Positions 53,086 to 61,471 of a stretch of DNA of 64,000 nt are shown here, piece by piece. Source of the DNA: Coriobacteriia bacterium (GTDB lineage Bacteria > Actinomycetota > Coriobacteriia > Coriobacteriales > Eggerthellaceae); NCBI GenBank assembly GCA_030530215.1, contig JAUMVJ010000007.1, positions 1-64,000 of the forward strand, written 5' to 3'. Positions within the stretch are counted from its first letter, which is position 1, and every line of letters begins with the position of its first letter. The notes below the pieces were generated by a model. That model was given only the letters and a program-made list of their open reading frames with translations, was not told where the DNA came from and did no database searches. A program made the translations under genes and the position numbers.

Positions 53086-55445
53086 TGCGCTACCTTTTTG
53101 AGCACAAGGCGGCTTTGGCCTTGGTGTTCGTACTGTTGATTGTCCAGGTATTCTGCGATCTGTCTTTGCCTAATTTCACATCGCAAATCGTCGATGTGGG
53201 CATTCAGCAAGGCGGCATCAGCGATGTTTCCCCTGAGCGCCTAAGCCAGGCGACCTATGAAGACATGGACACCCTGCTTGAAGGTGACCAAGAAGCCTTG
53301 CTTCGCGCTTCTTATGACAAGCAAGCAGGCGGCTCCGCCTCTTCTTCCCAGCTTGCTTCGGGGCAGGGTTCCGGGAGCGGCAAAGAAGCGCAAAACGGTC
53401 AGGCTGATGCGTCTGCCCAGGCAGGCCAAGAATCCGATACGGCAATCTATGTGCTCAACGATTACGGACGCGAGAATCGTGCAGCCTTAAACGATGCGAT
53501 GCTTCGCGGCCTGATCGTGGTTGACGCCCTGCGCTCCAGCGGATACAGCTCGCTTTCGCAGAAGGGAGCCGAGAACGCAGCGCTTAAAACTTTGCAATCT
53601 TTGGAGTCCACGGGCTCTGCTCTTTTGGGGCAGCAGGGCATCCAATCTTCTCGCGCGGAATATCAGCGTGCGGGTGCCGACCTTGGCTCACTGCAGATGA
53701 GCTACCTGCTTAAAGCAGGCGTGATGATGCTCGGGGTGGCAGCGCTTTCCCTGCTGGTGAGCATCGTTGTTGGCTTTGTGGCTGCTCGGACGGGAACCAA
53801 AATAGGCCGCCGATTGCGTGAGGAGCTCTTCGAGCGGGTGGTGTGCTTTTCCGACAAGGAGATCGATTCCTTTAGTGCTGCTTCTCTGATCACGCGCGGC
53901 ACTAACGATGTTCAGCTAATCCAGATGGTCGCGATCATCCTTCAGCGTATGGTTCTTTATGCGCCCATCATGGCGGTAGGCGGCATCATCATGGTGGTGC
54001 AAAACACCTTGTCGTTGTGGTGGATCATCGTGCTGGCGGTTGTTGTGGTGCTGGCGGTTATCAGCTTGCTTATGGGCGTGACCATGCCCAAGTTCCGCAT
54101 TGTCCAAAAACTCATCGATAAGGTGAACCTGGTAGCGCGCGAGCAGCTTACGGGTATGTCGGTGGTGCGTGCTTTCAACCGCGAGGCTTACGAGGAAGCT
54201 CGTTTCGAGCGCGCAAACCATGAGCTCTTCAAAACGCAGCTCTTCACCAACCGTGCCATGTCTTTCATGATGCCGGCGATGATGCTCGTCATGAACCTTG
54301 CCAGCGTGATGATCGTCTGGTTTGGCGCTCAGTTCGTCGATATGGGGACCATGCAAACGGGCGACCTTATTGCTCTTATTACCTATTCGATGATGATCGT
54401 CATGAGCTTTTTGATGATAGGCATGGTGGCCATCATGCTTCCTCGCGCCAACGTGGCCGCCGAGCGAATCGACGAAGTCATCGCCACCGAGTGCTCCATC
54501 GTCGACCCTGTTCAATCTAAGGCCGTAAGCACCACCGAGCTTGGTGTGCGCATTTCCTTTGAGGACGTGTCCTTCGCTTATTCCGCCGACGATGCCTGCG
54601 TGCTCGAACATGTGAGCTTCAACGCCGAGCCCGGCGAGACCTGCGCAATCATCGGCTCTACTGGCTCGGGCAAGTCGACCGTCATCAAGCTCATCGAGCG
54701 CTTCCGCGACGTAAGCTCCGGCGCCGTGCGCATCGATGGTGTTGACGTGCGTGACATGCCTCAGCATGAACTGCGCGAGATGCTTGCCTATGTTCCTCAG
54801 AAAGCCTTCCTTTTCTCGGGCACCATTCAGTCGAACCTCGAGTTTGCCGGTGACGTTTCTGCGGAGCGCAGGGAACTTGCCTTGGATATCTCCCAATCGC
54901 GTGAGTTCGTCGAGGAGAAGGAAGGGGGCATAGCTTCCGAAATCAGCCAGGGCGGCACCAATGTCTCGGGCGGCCAGCGCCAGCGTCTGGCTATCGCCCG
55001 CGCGCTTGCCCGCGATGCGAAAGCCTACCTGTTTGACGATTCTTTCAGCGCGCTCGACTACAAAACCGACTCCAAACTGCGCCTTGAGCTCGCCGAAAAG
55101 CTCAGCGGGCGCACCGTGCTGATCGTCGCTCAGCGCATCTCGACCATCATGAACGCCGATAAGATCATCGTGCTTGATGAGGGCAAGCTCGTGGGGCAGG
55201 GGACGCACGCCGAGCTTCTTCAGTGCTGCGATGTCTATCGCGAGATCGCGCTCTCTCAGCTCTCCGCCGAGGAACTTGCTGCAGCTTTGCCCAACGGCGA
55301 AGCGTCGTCGATGGACCTTGCGCGCTCGGGCGATGATGCGTCTTCCGGCGCCTCGGGTTCGCTAGATGCGCCTGCGCCTACGGGACTCTCCACCGACGAG
55401 GGTTCTTCTTTTGCCGATGACGGGCTGACGAAGGGAGGTGAGTAG
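53076..55445 (+). CDS. ABC exporter half-transporter, degenerate ATP site
   Basis: Protein of 789 residues: an N-terminal exporter membrane domain and a C-terminal ATPase with Walker A GSTGSGKST, signature VSGGQRQRLAIARAL and Walker B LFDD (D654), where the catalytic Glu is replaced by D655. A Ser/Gly/Gln-rich insert of about 150 residues (45-200) sits in the first outer loop. The last 60 residues are acidic and low in complexity. It pairs with the next gene, forming a heterodimer with one weak and one active ATP site, as in TM287/288 and BmrCD. Substrate may be a drug or peptide. Confidence 0.9.
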   Translation: MRIMRYLFEHKAALALVFVLLIVQVFCDLSLPNFTSQIVDVGIQQGGISDVSPERLSQATYEDMDTLLEGDQEALLRASYDKQAGGSASSSQLASGQGSGSGKEAQNGQADASAQAGQESDTAIYVLNDYGRENRAALNDAMLRGLIVVDALRSSGYSSLSQKGAENAALKTLQSLESTGSALLGQQGIQSSRAEYQRAGADLGSLQMSYLLKAGVMMLGVAALSLLVSIVVGFVAARTGTKIGRRLREELFERVVCFSDKEIDSFSAASLITRGTNDVQLIQMVAIILQRMVLYAPIMAVGGIIMVVQNTLSLWWIIVLAVVVVLAVISLLMGVTMPKFRIVQKLIDKVNLVAREQLTGMSVVRAFNREAYEEARFERANHELFKTQLFTNRAMSFMMPAMMLVMNLASVMIVWFGAQFVDMGTMQTGDLIALITYSMMIVMSFLMIGMVAIMLPRANVAAERIDEVIATECSIVDPVQSKAVSTTELGVRISFEDVSFAYSADDACVLEHVSFNAEPGETCAIIGSTGSGKSTVIKLIERFRDVSSGAVRIDGVDVRDMPQHELREMLAYVPQKAFLFSGTIQSNLEFAGDVSAERRELALDISQSREFVEEKEGGIASEISQGGTNVSGGQRQRLAIARALARDAKAYLFDDSFSALDYKTDSKLRLELAEKLSGRTVLIVAQRISTIMNADKIIVLDEGKLVGQGTHAELLQCCDVYREIALSQLSAEELAAALPNGEASSMDLARSGDDASSGASGSLDAPAPTGLSTDEGSSFADDGLTKGGE

Positions 55446-55446
55446 C

Positions 55447-57288
55447 ATGGCTGAAAATCGCCAAAACCGCCGTCGTGGACCCATGGGTAACGGGCCTATG
55501 GTAATGCCTGGTGAAAAGGCAAAGGACTTCAAGGGCACCCTGCTTAGGTTCATCGCTTACATGGGAGCCCACAAGCTCGCCTTGGCGCTGGTGTTCCTGT
55601 TTGCCATTGGCTCGACCATCTTCAACATCGTCGGCCCCAAGGTGCTCTCCGAGGCTACCACGCTTCTCTTTAACGGCATTGTCGCCAAGGTGGCGGGAAC
55701 CGGCGCAATCGACTTCGGCGCCATCGGTTTCGTCTTGTTGTGCACCCTTGGGCTCTATGTCCTGTCGGCGGCATGTAGTTTCGTGCAAAGCTGGCTTATG
55801 AGTAGCGTTTCCCAGAAAACCTGCTACCGCCTTCGCCAAGATATCGACGCCAAAATCAATCGCATGCCCTACGGGTACTTCGAGCGTACGCGCATTGGTG
55901 ATACCCTTTCGCGCATCACCAACGACGTGGACACTCTCGGTCAAAGCCTCAACCAGGGCGTAACCCAACTCATCACCTCCATCACGACTGTCGTGGGCGT
56001 TGTCGTCATGATGCTCATCATCAACGTTCCCATGACGCTTATCACCTTGCTCATGGTTCCCTTGTCGTTGGTGCTTATCAAACTGGTGGTGTCGCGCAGT
56101 CAGCGCTACTTTAAGGCTCAGCAAGCCACGCTTGGCGAGGTGAATAGCCTGGTCGAGGAAACCTTCAGCGGGCATACGGTTGTTAAGGCTTTCGGTAAAG
56201 AAAAGGAAACCGTCGAGGCTTTCAAGAAAGTCAACGACAAGCTCTACAACGTCGGCTGGCGTGCCCAGTTCCTAACAGCGCTCATGATGCCCATCATGAA
56301 CTTCGTTGGAAATCTGGGCTATGTGGCGGTGGCCGTCGTCGGGTCTGTGTTTGCCGTGCAAGGCATCATCACCGTTGGCGACATCCAAGCCTTCATCCAG
56401 TATGTGAAGAACTTCACGCAACCTTTGTCGCAGTTGGCGCAGGTTAGTAACACTTTGCAGCAAATGGCTGCGGCTCTGGAGCGCATTTTCGAGTTCCTTG
56501 ACGAAGACGAGGAAGTCCAGCTCGCCTTGCCGGCAGGGCAGGGTGCAACCAGAGATCTGCCTAGCGATGTGGAGTTCGATCATGTGCGCTTCGGCTATCT
56601 TGCCGATAAGCCGGTCGTCAAGAACTTCAGTGCGCAGGTCAAGGAAGGCCAGACGGTCGCCTTGGTTGGCCCCACGGGTGCCGGCAAAACCACTATGGTC
56701 AAGCTGCTGATGCGCTTCTACGACGTTGATGAGGGCGCAATTAGGATAGGCGGCCATGATATCCGCGAGTTCTCTCTCGCGCAGATTCGTGAGCGCTTCG
56801 GGATGGTCTTGCAGGATACCTGGCTTTTCAGCGGCACGATTCGCGAGAATATTCGTTACGGACGCCTTGAGGCAAGTGACGCGGAGGTGGAGCAAGCTGC
56901 CAAGGATGCCTTCGCGCACCACTTCATCACCACACTTCCTGATGGCTACGATTTCAGGATCAACGAGGATGCCTCCAACATCAGCCAAGGCCAGCGCCAG
57001 TTGCTTACCATCGCGCGCGCCATCCTCGCCGATCGCCGCATGCTCATTCTCGACGAAGCTACCAGTTCGGTTGACACGCGCACCGAGGAGCGCATCCAGC
57101 AAGCCATGGACAAGCTGATGGCGGGGCGCACGAGCTTCGTCATCGCGCATCGCCTGAGCACTATTCGCAACGCCGACTTGATCCTGGTCATCCGCGATGG
57201 CGACATCGTCGAGCAGGGCACGCACGCGCAGCTGCTCGAGCAGGGCGGCTTCTATGCCGAGCTCTATCAGTCGCAGTTTGAGCAATAG
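55447..57288 (+). CDS. ABC exporter half-transporter, catalytic partner
   Basis: Protein of 613 residues with six membrane helices (about 35-325) and an ATPase domain with Walker A GPTGAGKTT and Walker B LILDEATSSVD (D536, catalytic E537). The signature motif is NISQGQRQLLTIARA, with Gln in place of the second Gly of the usual LSGGQ. GGGAGGTGA at 55433-55441 lies at the end of the previous gene. Heterodimer partner of the degenerate subunit. Confidence 0.93.
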   Translation: MAENRQNRRRGPMGNGPMVMPGEKAKDFKGTLLRFIAYMGAHKLALALVFLFAIGSTIFNIVGPKVLSEATTLLFNGIVAKVAGTGAIDFGAIGFVLLCTLGLYVLSAACSFVQSWLMSSVSQKTCYRLRQDIDAKINRMPYGYFERTRIGDTLSRITNDVDTLGQSLNQGVTQLITSITTVVGVVVMMLIINVPMTLITLLMVPLSLVLIKLVVSRSQRYFKAQQATLGEVNSLVEETFSGHTVVKAFGKEKETVEAFKKVNDKLYNVGWRAQFLTALMMPIMNFVGNLGYVAVAVVGSVFAVQGIITVGDIQAFIQYVKNFTQPLSQLAQVSNTLQQMAAALERIFEFLDEDEEVQLALPAGQGATRDLPSDVEFDHVRFGYLADKPVVKNFSAQVKEGQTVALVGPTGAGKTTMVKLLMRFYDVDEGAIRIGGHDIREFSLAQIRERFGMVLQDTWLFSGTIRENIRYGRLEASDAEVEQAAKDAFAHHFITTLPDGYDFRINEDASNISQGQRQLLTIARAILADRRMLILDEATSSVDTRTEERIQQAMDKLMAGRTSFVIAHRLSTIRNADLILVIRDGDIVEQGTHAQLLEQGGFYAELYQSQFEQ

Positions 57289-57502
57289 ACCTTGCTTGCT
57301 GGCGCAAGCTGCGCTTTGGTTGCTTGTATGCTTATCCCGAATTCGTTTTTGTTCTTCGGCTTCTTTGATGCTGGGAGCTGTGTTTTCGGAAAAACGAGTT
57401 AGGGCTGTTTCTTGCAGTCTTTAAACCTTGGTCGCGCTATGGCAAACTTCAAGAGGTTGTTTTAGTGCGCACGCTAATTTGTATGACGCTTGGAGGGGCT
57501 TC

Positions 57503-58252
57503 GTGAGCGACAGACTTGATCCATCTCGGGATGTAGACGCCGGCTTGGCAAAAGGCACCGATGGTGCTGGCAATGCCGGCGCGCCTGTTGAGCTTGTCGT
57601 ATTCGATTTCGACGGCACCTCCATGAAGGGCAACAGCCCGGTTCAGCTTGTTTTCTACCTGTGGCGCAAGGGCATGCTCAAAAAGCGCGTCATGCTTCGT
57701 ATCGGTACCTGGGGCCTGCGCTACAAGCTTCGCCTTCCGCAGGATGAATCCTGGGTGCGTGGGCTTGTGTTCAGCGCCTTCGAGGGAAAGCCCAAGGCCC
57801 TGGTAGACGAGTTTCTCCATGTTTTCTGTGATGAGGAGATAGAACCCCGCTTCCGCCATCAGGCCGACGAAGCTATCGCCGCTCATCACGCAAAGGGACG
57901 CGTGGTGCTTTTGGTGTCTGCCACCTTTGAGCCTATCGTCGAGCGCATTATGGAGCGCCATGACTACGATCATCATTTCGCTACGCGCATGCGTCTTGAT
58001 TCTCGTGGCAATTACACACGCGAGGTCGACGGTCTTCCTGTTGAGGGAGCCGAGAAGCTCCGCTTGGTACGCCTGTATGCCGATAAAACCTACGGCGAGG
58101 GCAACTGGAAGCTTGCCTATGCTTATGGCGACCATCATTCCGATCGCACTTTGCTTGATGCCGCCGAGCACCCGTGCGCGGTGACGCCCGACCAGCCCCT
58201 GGAGCGCACCGCCAAGAAGAAGCACTGGGAAATTCTTAACTGGGACAACTAG
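57503..58252 (+). CDS. HAD-superfamily IB phosphatase, SerB-like
   Basis: Protein of 249 residues from a GTG start with GGAGGGG upstream; the frame is open to 57428. HAD motifs: VVFDFDGTSMKGNS (nucleophile and acid Asp), LLVSATFEP, and YAYGDHHSDRTLL. The cap pattern resembles phosphoserine or phosphatidylglycerophosphate phosphatases of subclass IB. Substrate unknown. Bases 57289-57502 hold no gene. Confidence 0.85.
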   Translation: MSDRLDPSRDVDAGLAKGTDGAGNAGAPVELVVFDFDGTSMKGNSPVQLVFYLWRKGMLKKRVMLRIGTWGLRYKLRLPQDESWVRGLVFSAFEGKPKALVDEFLHVFCDEEIEPRFRHQADEAIAAHHAKGRVVLLVSATFEPIVERIMERHDYDHHFATRMRLDSRGNYTREVDGLPVEGAEKLRLVRLYADKTYGEGNWKLAYAYGDHHSDRTLLDAAEHPCAVTPDQPLERTAKKKHWEILNWDN

Positions 58253-58448
58253 CTTCTGTTAAATCTCAGGCCATCGTTGACCGGCGTTTTCGATTTTCAG
58301 CTGAGCGCTATGCATTCTTCAAGAATTGTTCGCAGGCTGTAAACGCCATGCTTTCCGATTGTCTTCTTCCTGGTGATTTTCGCTTTTTGTGATGGGCGCG
58401 ATTATTTTCGTCATTGCTATCTCTTTACGCATAAAATGAAGGGTCTAA

Positions 58449-58458
58449 AAGAATTCTT
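58449..58458. promoter_or_regulatory. Perfect 10-bp palindrome before the AAA-like gene
   Basis: AAGAATTCTT lies at 58449-58458, 28 bases before the start codon, and the flanks extend the symmetry partly. It could be an operator; AT-rich chance occurrence is also possible. The rest of 58253-58448 shows no gene. Confidence 0.25.
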
Positions 58459-58485
58459 AAACGCGAGTAAGGAGGTGCGCTGTCC

Positions 58486-60171
58486 ATGAGCTTCGATGCA
58501 GGCAGAGGCGATGCCCCAAGGGCCGATGATCGCTCCAATTCTTCCGAAGACTTTTTGCAGCGTGCCGCCCGTGCCGTCGATGCGGGCGATGCTATTTTGG
58601 GCGTTCATCTATATCTTGCCGCCTTCGAGCGTGCGCTCAACGAGAACCTGGTTCCGAGCTTCGATTCCCTGGAAGGGATGGAGGTTGCTTGGCAGATAGC
58701 TATCGAAGCAAAGCAACGCTCGCTTGCCGAGTACATCTTCGAGCGTCTTGAGCCCTACCTTTCCGAGGAGGCTGCGGCTCGTCATGCGGATGCTTTGCAG
58801 AGGCTCGCTTTCGACAAGCTTGAAGATCTGGGCTTTCCTCGTGAGGCCATCGAGGGGATGGCCGATTTGGTTGGTCAGGAGTATTCCGATTCCCCCGACG
58901 AGTCGGAGGCAAGTAACGTAGACGCCGCGCTTTCGTTCATGGGCTTTGATTTGTCGGGCGCCGATGGGCTCTCCAGGCTTGTTTCCAAGCGCGCCGAGGA
59001 TCGCGGCGGTTTCGTCTCCGGCGAGGAAGCCGAAGAATCCGGTCCCACCGATGCCCTGCGTGCATCGCAAGAAGATCTTCGCCGCCGAATCGCCGAGACG
59101 CTGGCTAAGCCTGCCGATGGCAGTTCCGACGAGAATGCCGATACTGCAGCATCCGAGCCTAAATCCCCCGAGAAGAAAAAGCCCTCCGTTCGTTTTTCCC
59201 AGATCGTCATCCCTTCCAAGGAGAAGGCCGAAAAGCAATCACAGTGGTTCGGATATCAAGATCTTTGCGGCTACGACGAAGTTATCCGGACCATGGAGCA
59301 GCTGGGAATCGGGCATCAAAACGATGCGAGCTACCGCAACTTCGTGAAGATGCTCAACGAGCGTCATGGCTTGGATTGCCCTCCCTCGCTCGGTACCTTG
59401 ATGTTCGTTTCCGAGGCGCGCGAGGATGCCAACTACTTCATGGCCGCAACCGCCGGCGAGCTGCGTGTTCCTGCTGTGCGCATGCGCTTCGATCGCAACG
59501 CTGCCGGGCAGACGGTTTTGGTCGTCATGGCTTCGCCTGATTTTCCTGCCAGGCTCAATCAGATCGCCCGCCACGGCTTTTCGGGCCCGGCTGCGGTAAT
59601 CCTGGAGGACATGGATTTGTGGCAGGTGCCCGAGCTTGATTTGCAAATGGACGAGATGAGCATGTCGAACCTCATGCAGATGCAGGTGAGCCGAGGTGCG
59701 CGCGAGGCGATGGCCTTTTTGTCCGTTGCGCTTGCAACCCCCGAGGTCACGGTGATGGCATCCTGCGCCGACGTCAATGCGATGGATCCCTATTTTAGGG
59801 ACTTGCTTGGTATGTACACTCCCATCGAGATCGCCTTCCCTGGCGAACTCGAACGTCGCGAGCTTTGGCGCAAGGCTCAATCCGAGCATCCTTCCTTGCG
59901 CGGCCTGGATATCTTCCAGCTCATCGAGTGCTCCAGGGGCCTTACCCGTTACGACATTTACGAAATCGCCAAGGAAGCGGTCGAGAACGCTTACCGCGAA
60001 AGCCTGACTCGCCAGCGCTTCTGCGCCGTTCAAACCTCTGACATGCTTATGCGCCTGTCCGCCTTCCACCCCCTTGATTCCGCTGCATATCAGGGAATGG
60101 AGGATATCTTGATGTCTGAATTGCGCGACAGCCTTGATGGCGGCGTCGATTCGTTGCTGGGGGGAAGATAA
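58486..60171 (+). CDS. Degenerate AAA+ (pseudo-ATPase) protein, function unknown
   Basis: Protein of 561 residues with a very strong AAGGAGGTG box. Residues 1-110 are helical, TPR-like; 125-245 are charged and low in complexity; 250-540 follow the order of an FtsH/Cdc48-type AAA+ domain. GTLMFVSEAREDANYFM (304-320) sits where GxLLxGPPGTGKT belongs, so the Walker A Gly, Lys and Thr are gone. AAVILEDMD (369-377) takes the Walker B place with Glu and Asp swapped. VTVMASCADVNAMDP takes the sensor-1 place without Asn. The helical lid (ELERRELWRKAQSEHPSL, then GLTRYDIYEIAKEAVENAYRES) is well kept. It likely binds a partner without hydrolysing ATP. One-base overlap with the Rrf2 gene. Confidence 0.75.
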   Translation: MSFDAGRGDAPRADDRSNSSEDFLQRAARAVDAGDAILGVHLYLAAFERALNENLVPSFDSLEGMEVAWQIAIEAKQRSLAEYIFERLEPYLSEEAAARHADALQRLAFDKLEDLGFPREAIEGMADLVGQEYSDSPDESEASNVDAALSFMGFDLSGADGLSRLVSKRAEDRGGFVSGEEAEESGPTDALRASQEDLRRRIAETLAKPADGSSDENADTAASEPKSPEKKKPSVRFSQIVIPSKEKAEKQSQWFGYQDLCGYDEVIRTMEQLGIGHQNDASYRNFVKMLNERHGLDCPPSLGTLMFVSEAREDANYFMAATAGELRVPAVRMRFDRNAAGQTVLVVMASPDFPARLNQIARHGFSGPAAVILEDMDLWQVPELDLQMDEMSMSNLMQMQVSRGAREAMAFLSVALATPEVTVMASCADVNAMDPYFRDLLGMYTPIEIAFPGELERRELWRKAQSEHPSLRGLDIFQLIECSRGLTRYDIYEIAKEAVENAYRESLTRQRFCAVQTSDMLMRLSAFHPLDSAAYQGMEDILMSELRDSLDGGVDSLLGGR

Positions 60172-60617
60172 TGGAGATCACGCGTCGTTGCGACTATGCT
60201 TGTCGCATCATTCGCGCCGCTTACGAAAACGGTGATAAATACGAGTCGGTGGGCGAGATAGCGCAGCGTGAGCAGATTCCTCTGGCTTTTGCGCGCAACA
60301 TCCGTTCCGAGCTCGTCGATGCCGGGTACCTGCAGACCATCCGTGGTGTCCGCGGCGGCATTCGCCTTAACTGCGATCCCGCCAAGGTCACTTTGTACGA
60401 TGTCATGACGGCCATTCAAGGTCCTATGGGCGTTTCGCCCTGCACCATCGAGGATGGCTACTGCTCTTGTCGTAACACCTGCCAGTACAACGCCGTTTGG
60501 CGTGCGGCCGATAAGCTGATGAACGATCTTCTTAAGAGTTTGGTGCTGGTGGATTTGTTCGAGATGGGCGCCGATCATCCTGCGCTTAAAGCGGTTTTGT
60601 CCGACGATAAGCAATGA
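60171..60617 (+). CDS. Rrf2-family Fe-S transcriptional regulator
   Basis: Protein of 148 residues with the family start MEITRRCDYACRIIRAAYENG, a winged helix (QIPLAFARNIRSELVDAGYLQTI, RGVRGGIRL) and the three-Cys pattern C91-x6-C98-x5-C104 plus C100, which suits a 2Fe-2S or 4Fe-4S sensor such as IscR or NsrR. No isc, suf or NO-response gene is adjacent. It overlaps the upstream gene by one base and the downstream gene by four (ATGA), so the three are translationally coupled. Confidence 0.92.
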   Translation: MEITRRCDYACRIIRAAYENGDKYESVGEIAQREQIPLAFARNIRSELVDAGYLQTIRGVRGGIRLNCDPAKVTLYDVMTAIQGPMGVSPCTIEDGYCSCRNTCQYNAVWRAADKLMNDLLKSLVLVDLFEMGADHPALKAVLSDDKQ

Positions 60618-61471
60618 ACTCCTTCGCGTCTAAGCCTCTTTCCGTTTCGGAGTTTCAGCGCAAGGTCAAGGCTGCGGGCAAAGAGCATCATCGCGATTTT
60701 CCTTGGCGCTACATTGACGACCCTTATGCGGTTCTTGTTTCCGAGGTCATGCTTCAGCAGACTCAGGTCAAGCGCGTGCTTGATTATTGGCCTCGGTTCA
60801 TGCGCACCTTTCCGAGCATCGATGCGCTGGCTGCGGCCGATACCCCCTTGGTTTTGGAGATGTGGCAAGGTCTTGGCTACAACCGTCGTGCTTTAGCCTT
60901 GAAGAAGTGCGCCGAAACCTGTTCCCGTGATTACCAGGGATGTCTTCCCAATACGCGCGAGGAGCTTCTTGCCTTGCCGGGTATAGGCCCTGCTACTGCA
61001 GGCGGCGTGCTCGCTTTCGCTTATCAAAAACCGACGCTGTACCTGGAAACCAACGTGCGCACGGTTTTTCTACACGAGCTTTTCCCCGATGAATGCGACG
61101 TTCCCGACAAGCTCATAGAGCCCTTGGTGCTTGAGTCCTGCCCAAGCGACGATCCGCGCGGCTGGTACTACGCACTTCTCGATTACGGGGCTTACCTTAA
61201 AGCGACCGAGCCTAACCCCAGCAGGCGCAGCAAGCATTATTCCAAGCAAAGCAAGTTCGAAGGCAGCCGTCGTCAGAAGCGTGCCGAGATTCTGCGCACC
61301 CTCCTTGCTTCCGAGGGTTTGACGAAATCTCAGATATCCGTTGAGCTTGCCCAATTTGAGCGCGCACACAAAAGGAATGCCCCCGACGAAGCGCTCGTCG
61401 AGGGAATCTTGGCGGACTTGGTGTCAGAGGGCTTTTTGCGCCTCGAAAACGGCCTTTACTCGGTAGGGTAG
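60614..61471 (+). CDS. HhH-GPD DNA glycosylase, MutY-like without Fe-S cluster
   Basis: Protein of 285 residues. It has the MutY-type start FPWRYIDDPYAVLVSEVMLQ with E44 in SEVMLQQTQV, and the helix-hairpin-helix LPGIGPATAGGVLAFAY. The catalytic Asp position reads YLETNVRTVFLHELFP, with Glu (E145). The C-x6-C-x2-C-x5-C cluster loop is absent; that place holds a basic stretch (NPSRRSKHYSKQSKFEGSRR). A winged-helix-like domain (about 230-283) ends the protein. It probably removes a damaged or mispaired base, but substrate and chemistry may differ from MutY. Confidence 0.82.
   Translation: MNSFASKPLSVSEFQRKVKAAGKEHHRDFPWRYIDDPYAVLVSEVMLQQTQVKRVLDYWPRFMRTFPSIDALAAADTPLVLEMWQGLGYNRRALALKKCAETCSRDYQGCLPNTREELLALPGIGPATAGGVLAFAYQKPTLYLETNVRTVFLHELFPDECDVPDKLIEPLVLESCPSDDPRGWYYALLDYGAYLKATEPNPSRRSKHYSKQSKFEGSRRQKRAEILRTLLASEGLTKSQISVELAQFERAHKRNAPDEALVEGILADLVSEGFLRLENGLYSVG

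Noticed and set aside
57289..57330. Terminator after the ABC exporter pair
   Set aside because: GCTTGC-TGGC-GCAAGC forms a small hairpin, but the T-run is missing.
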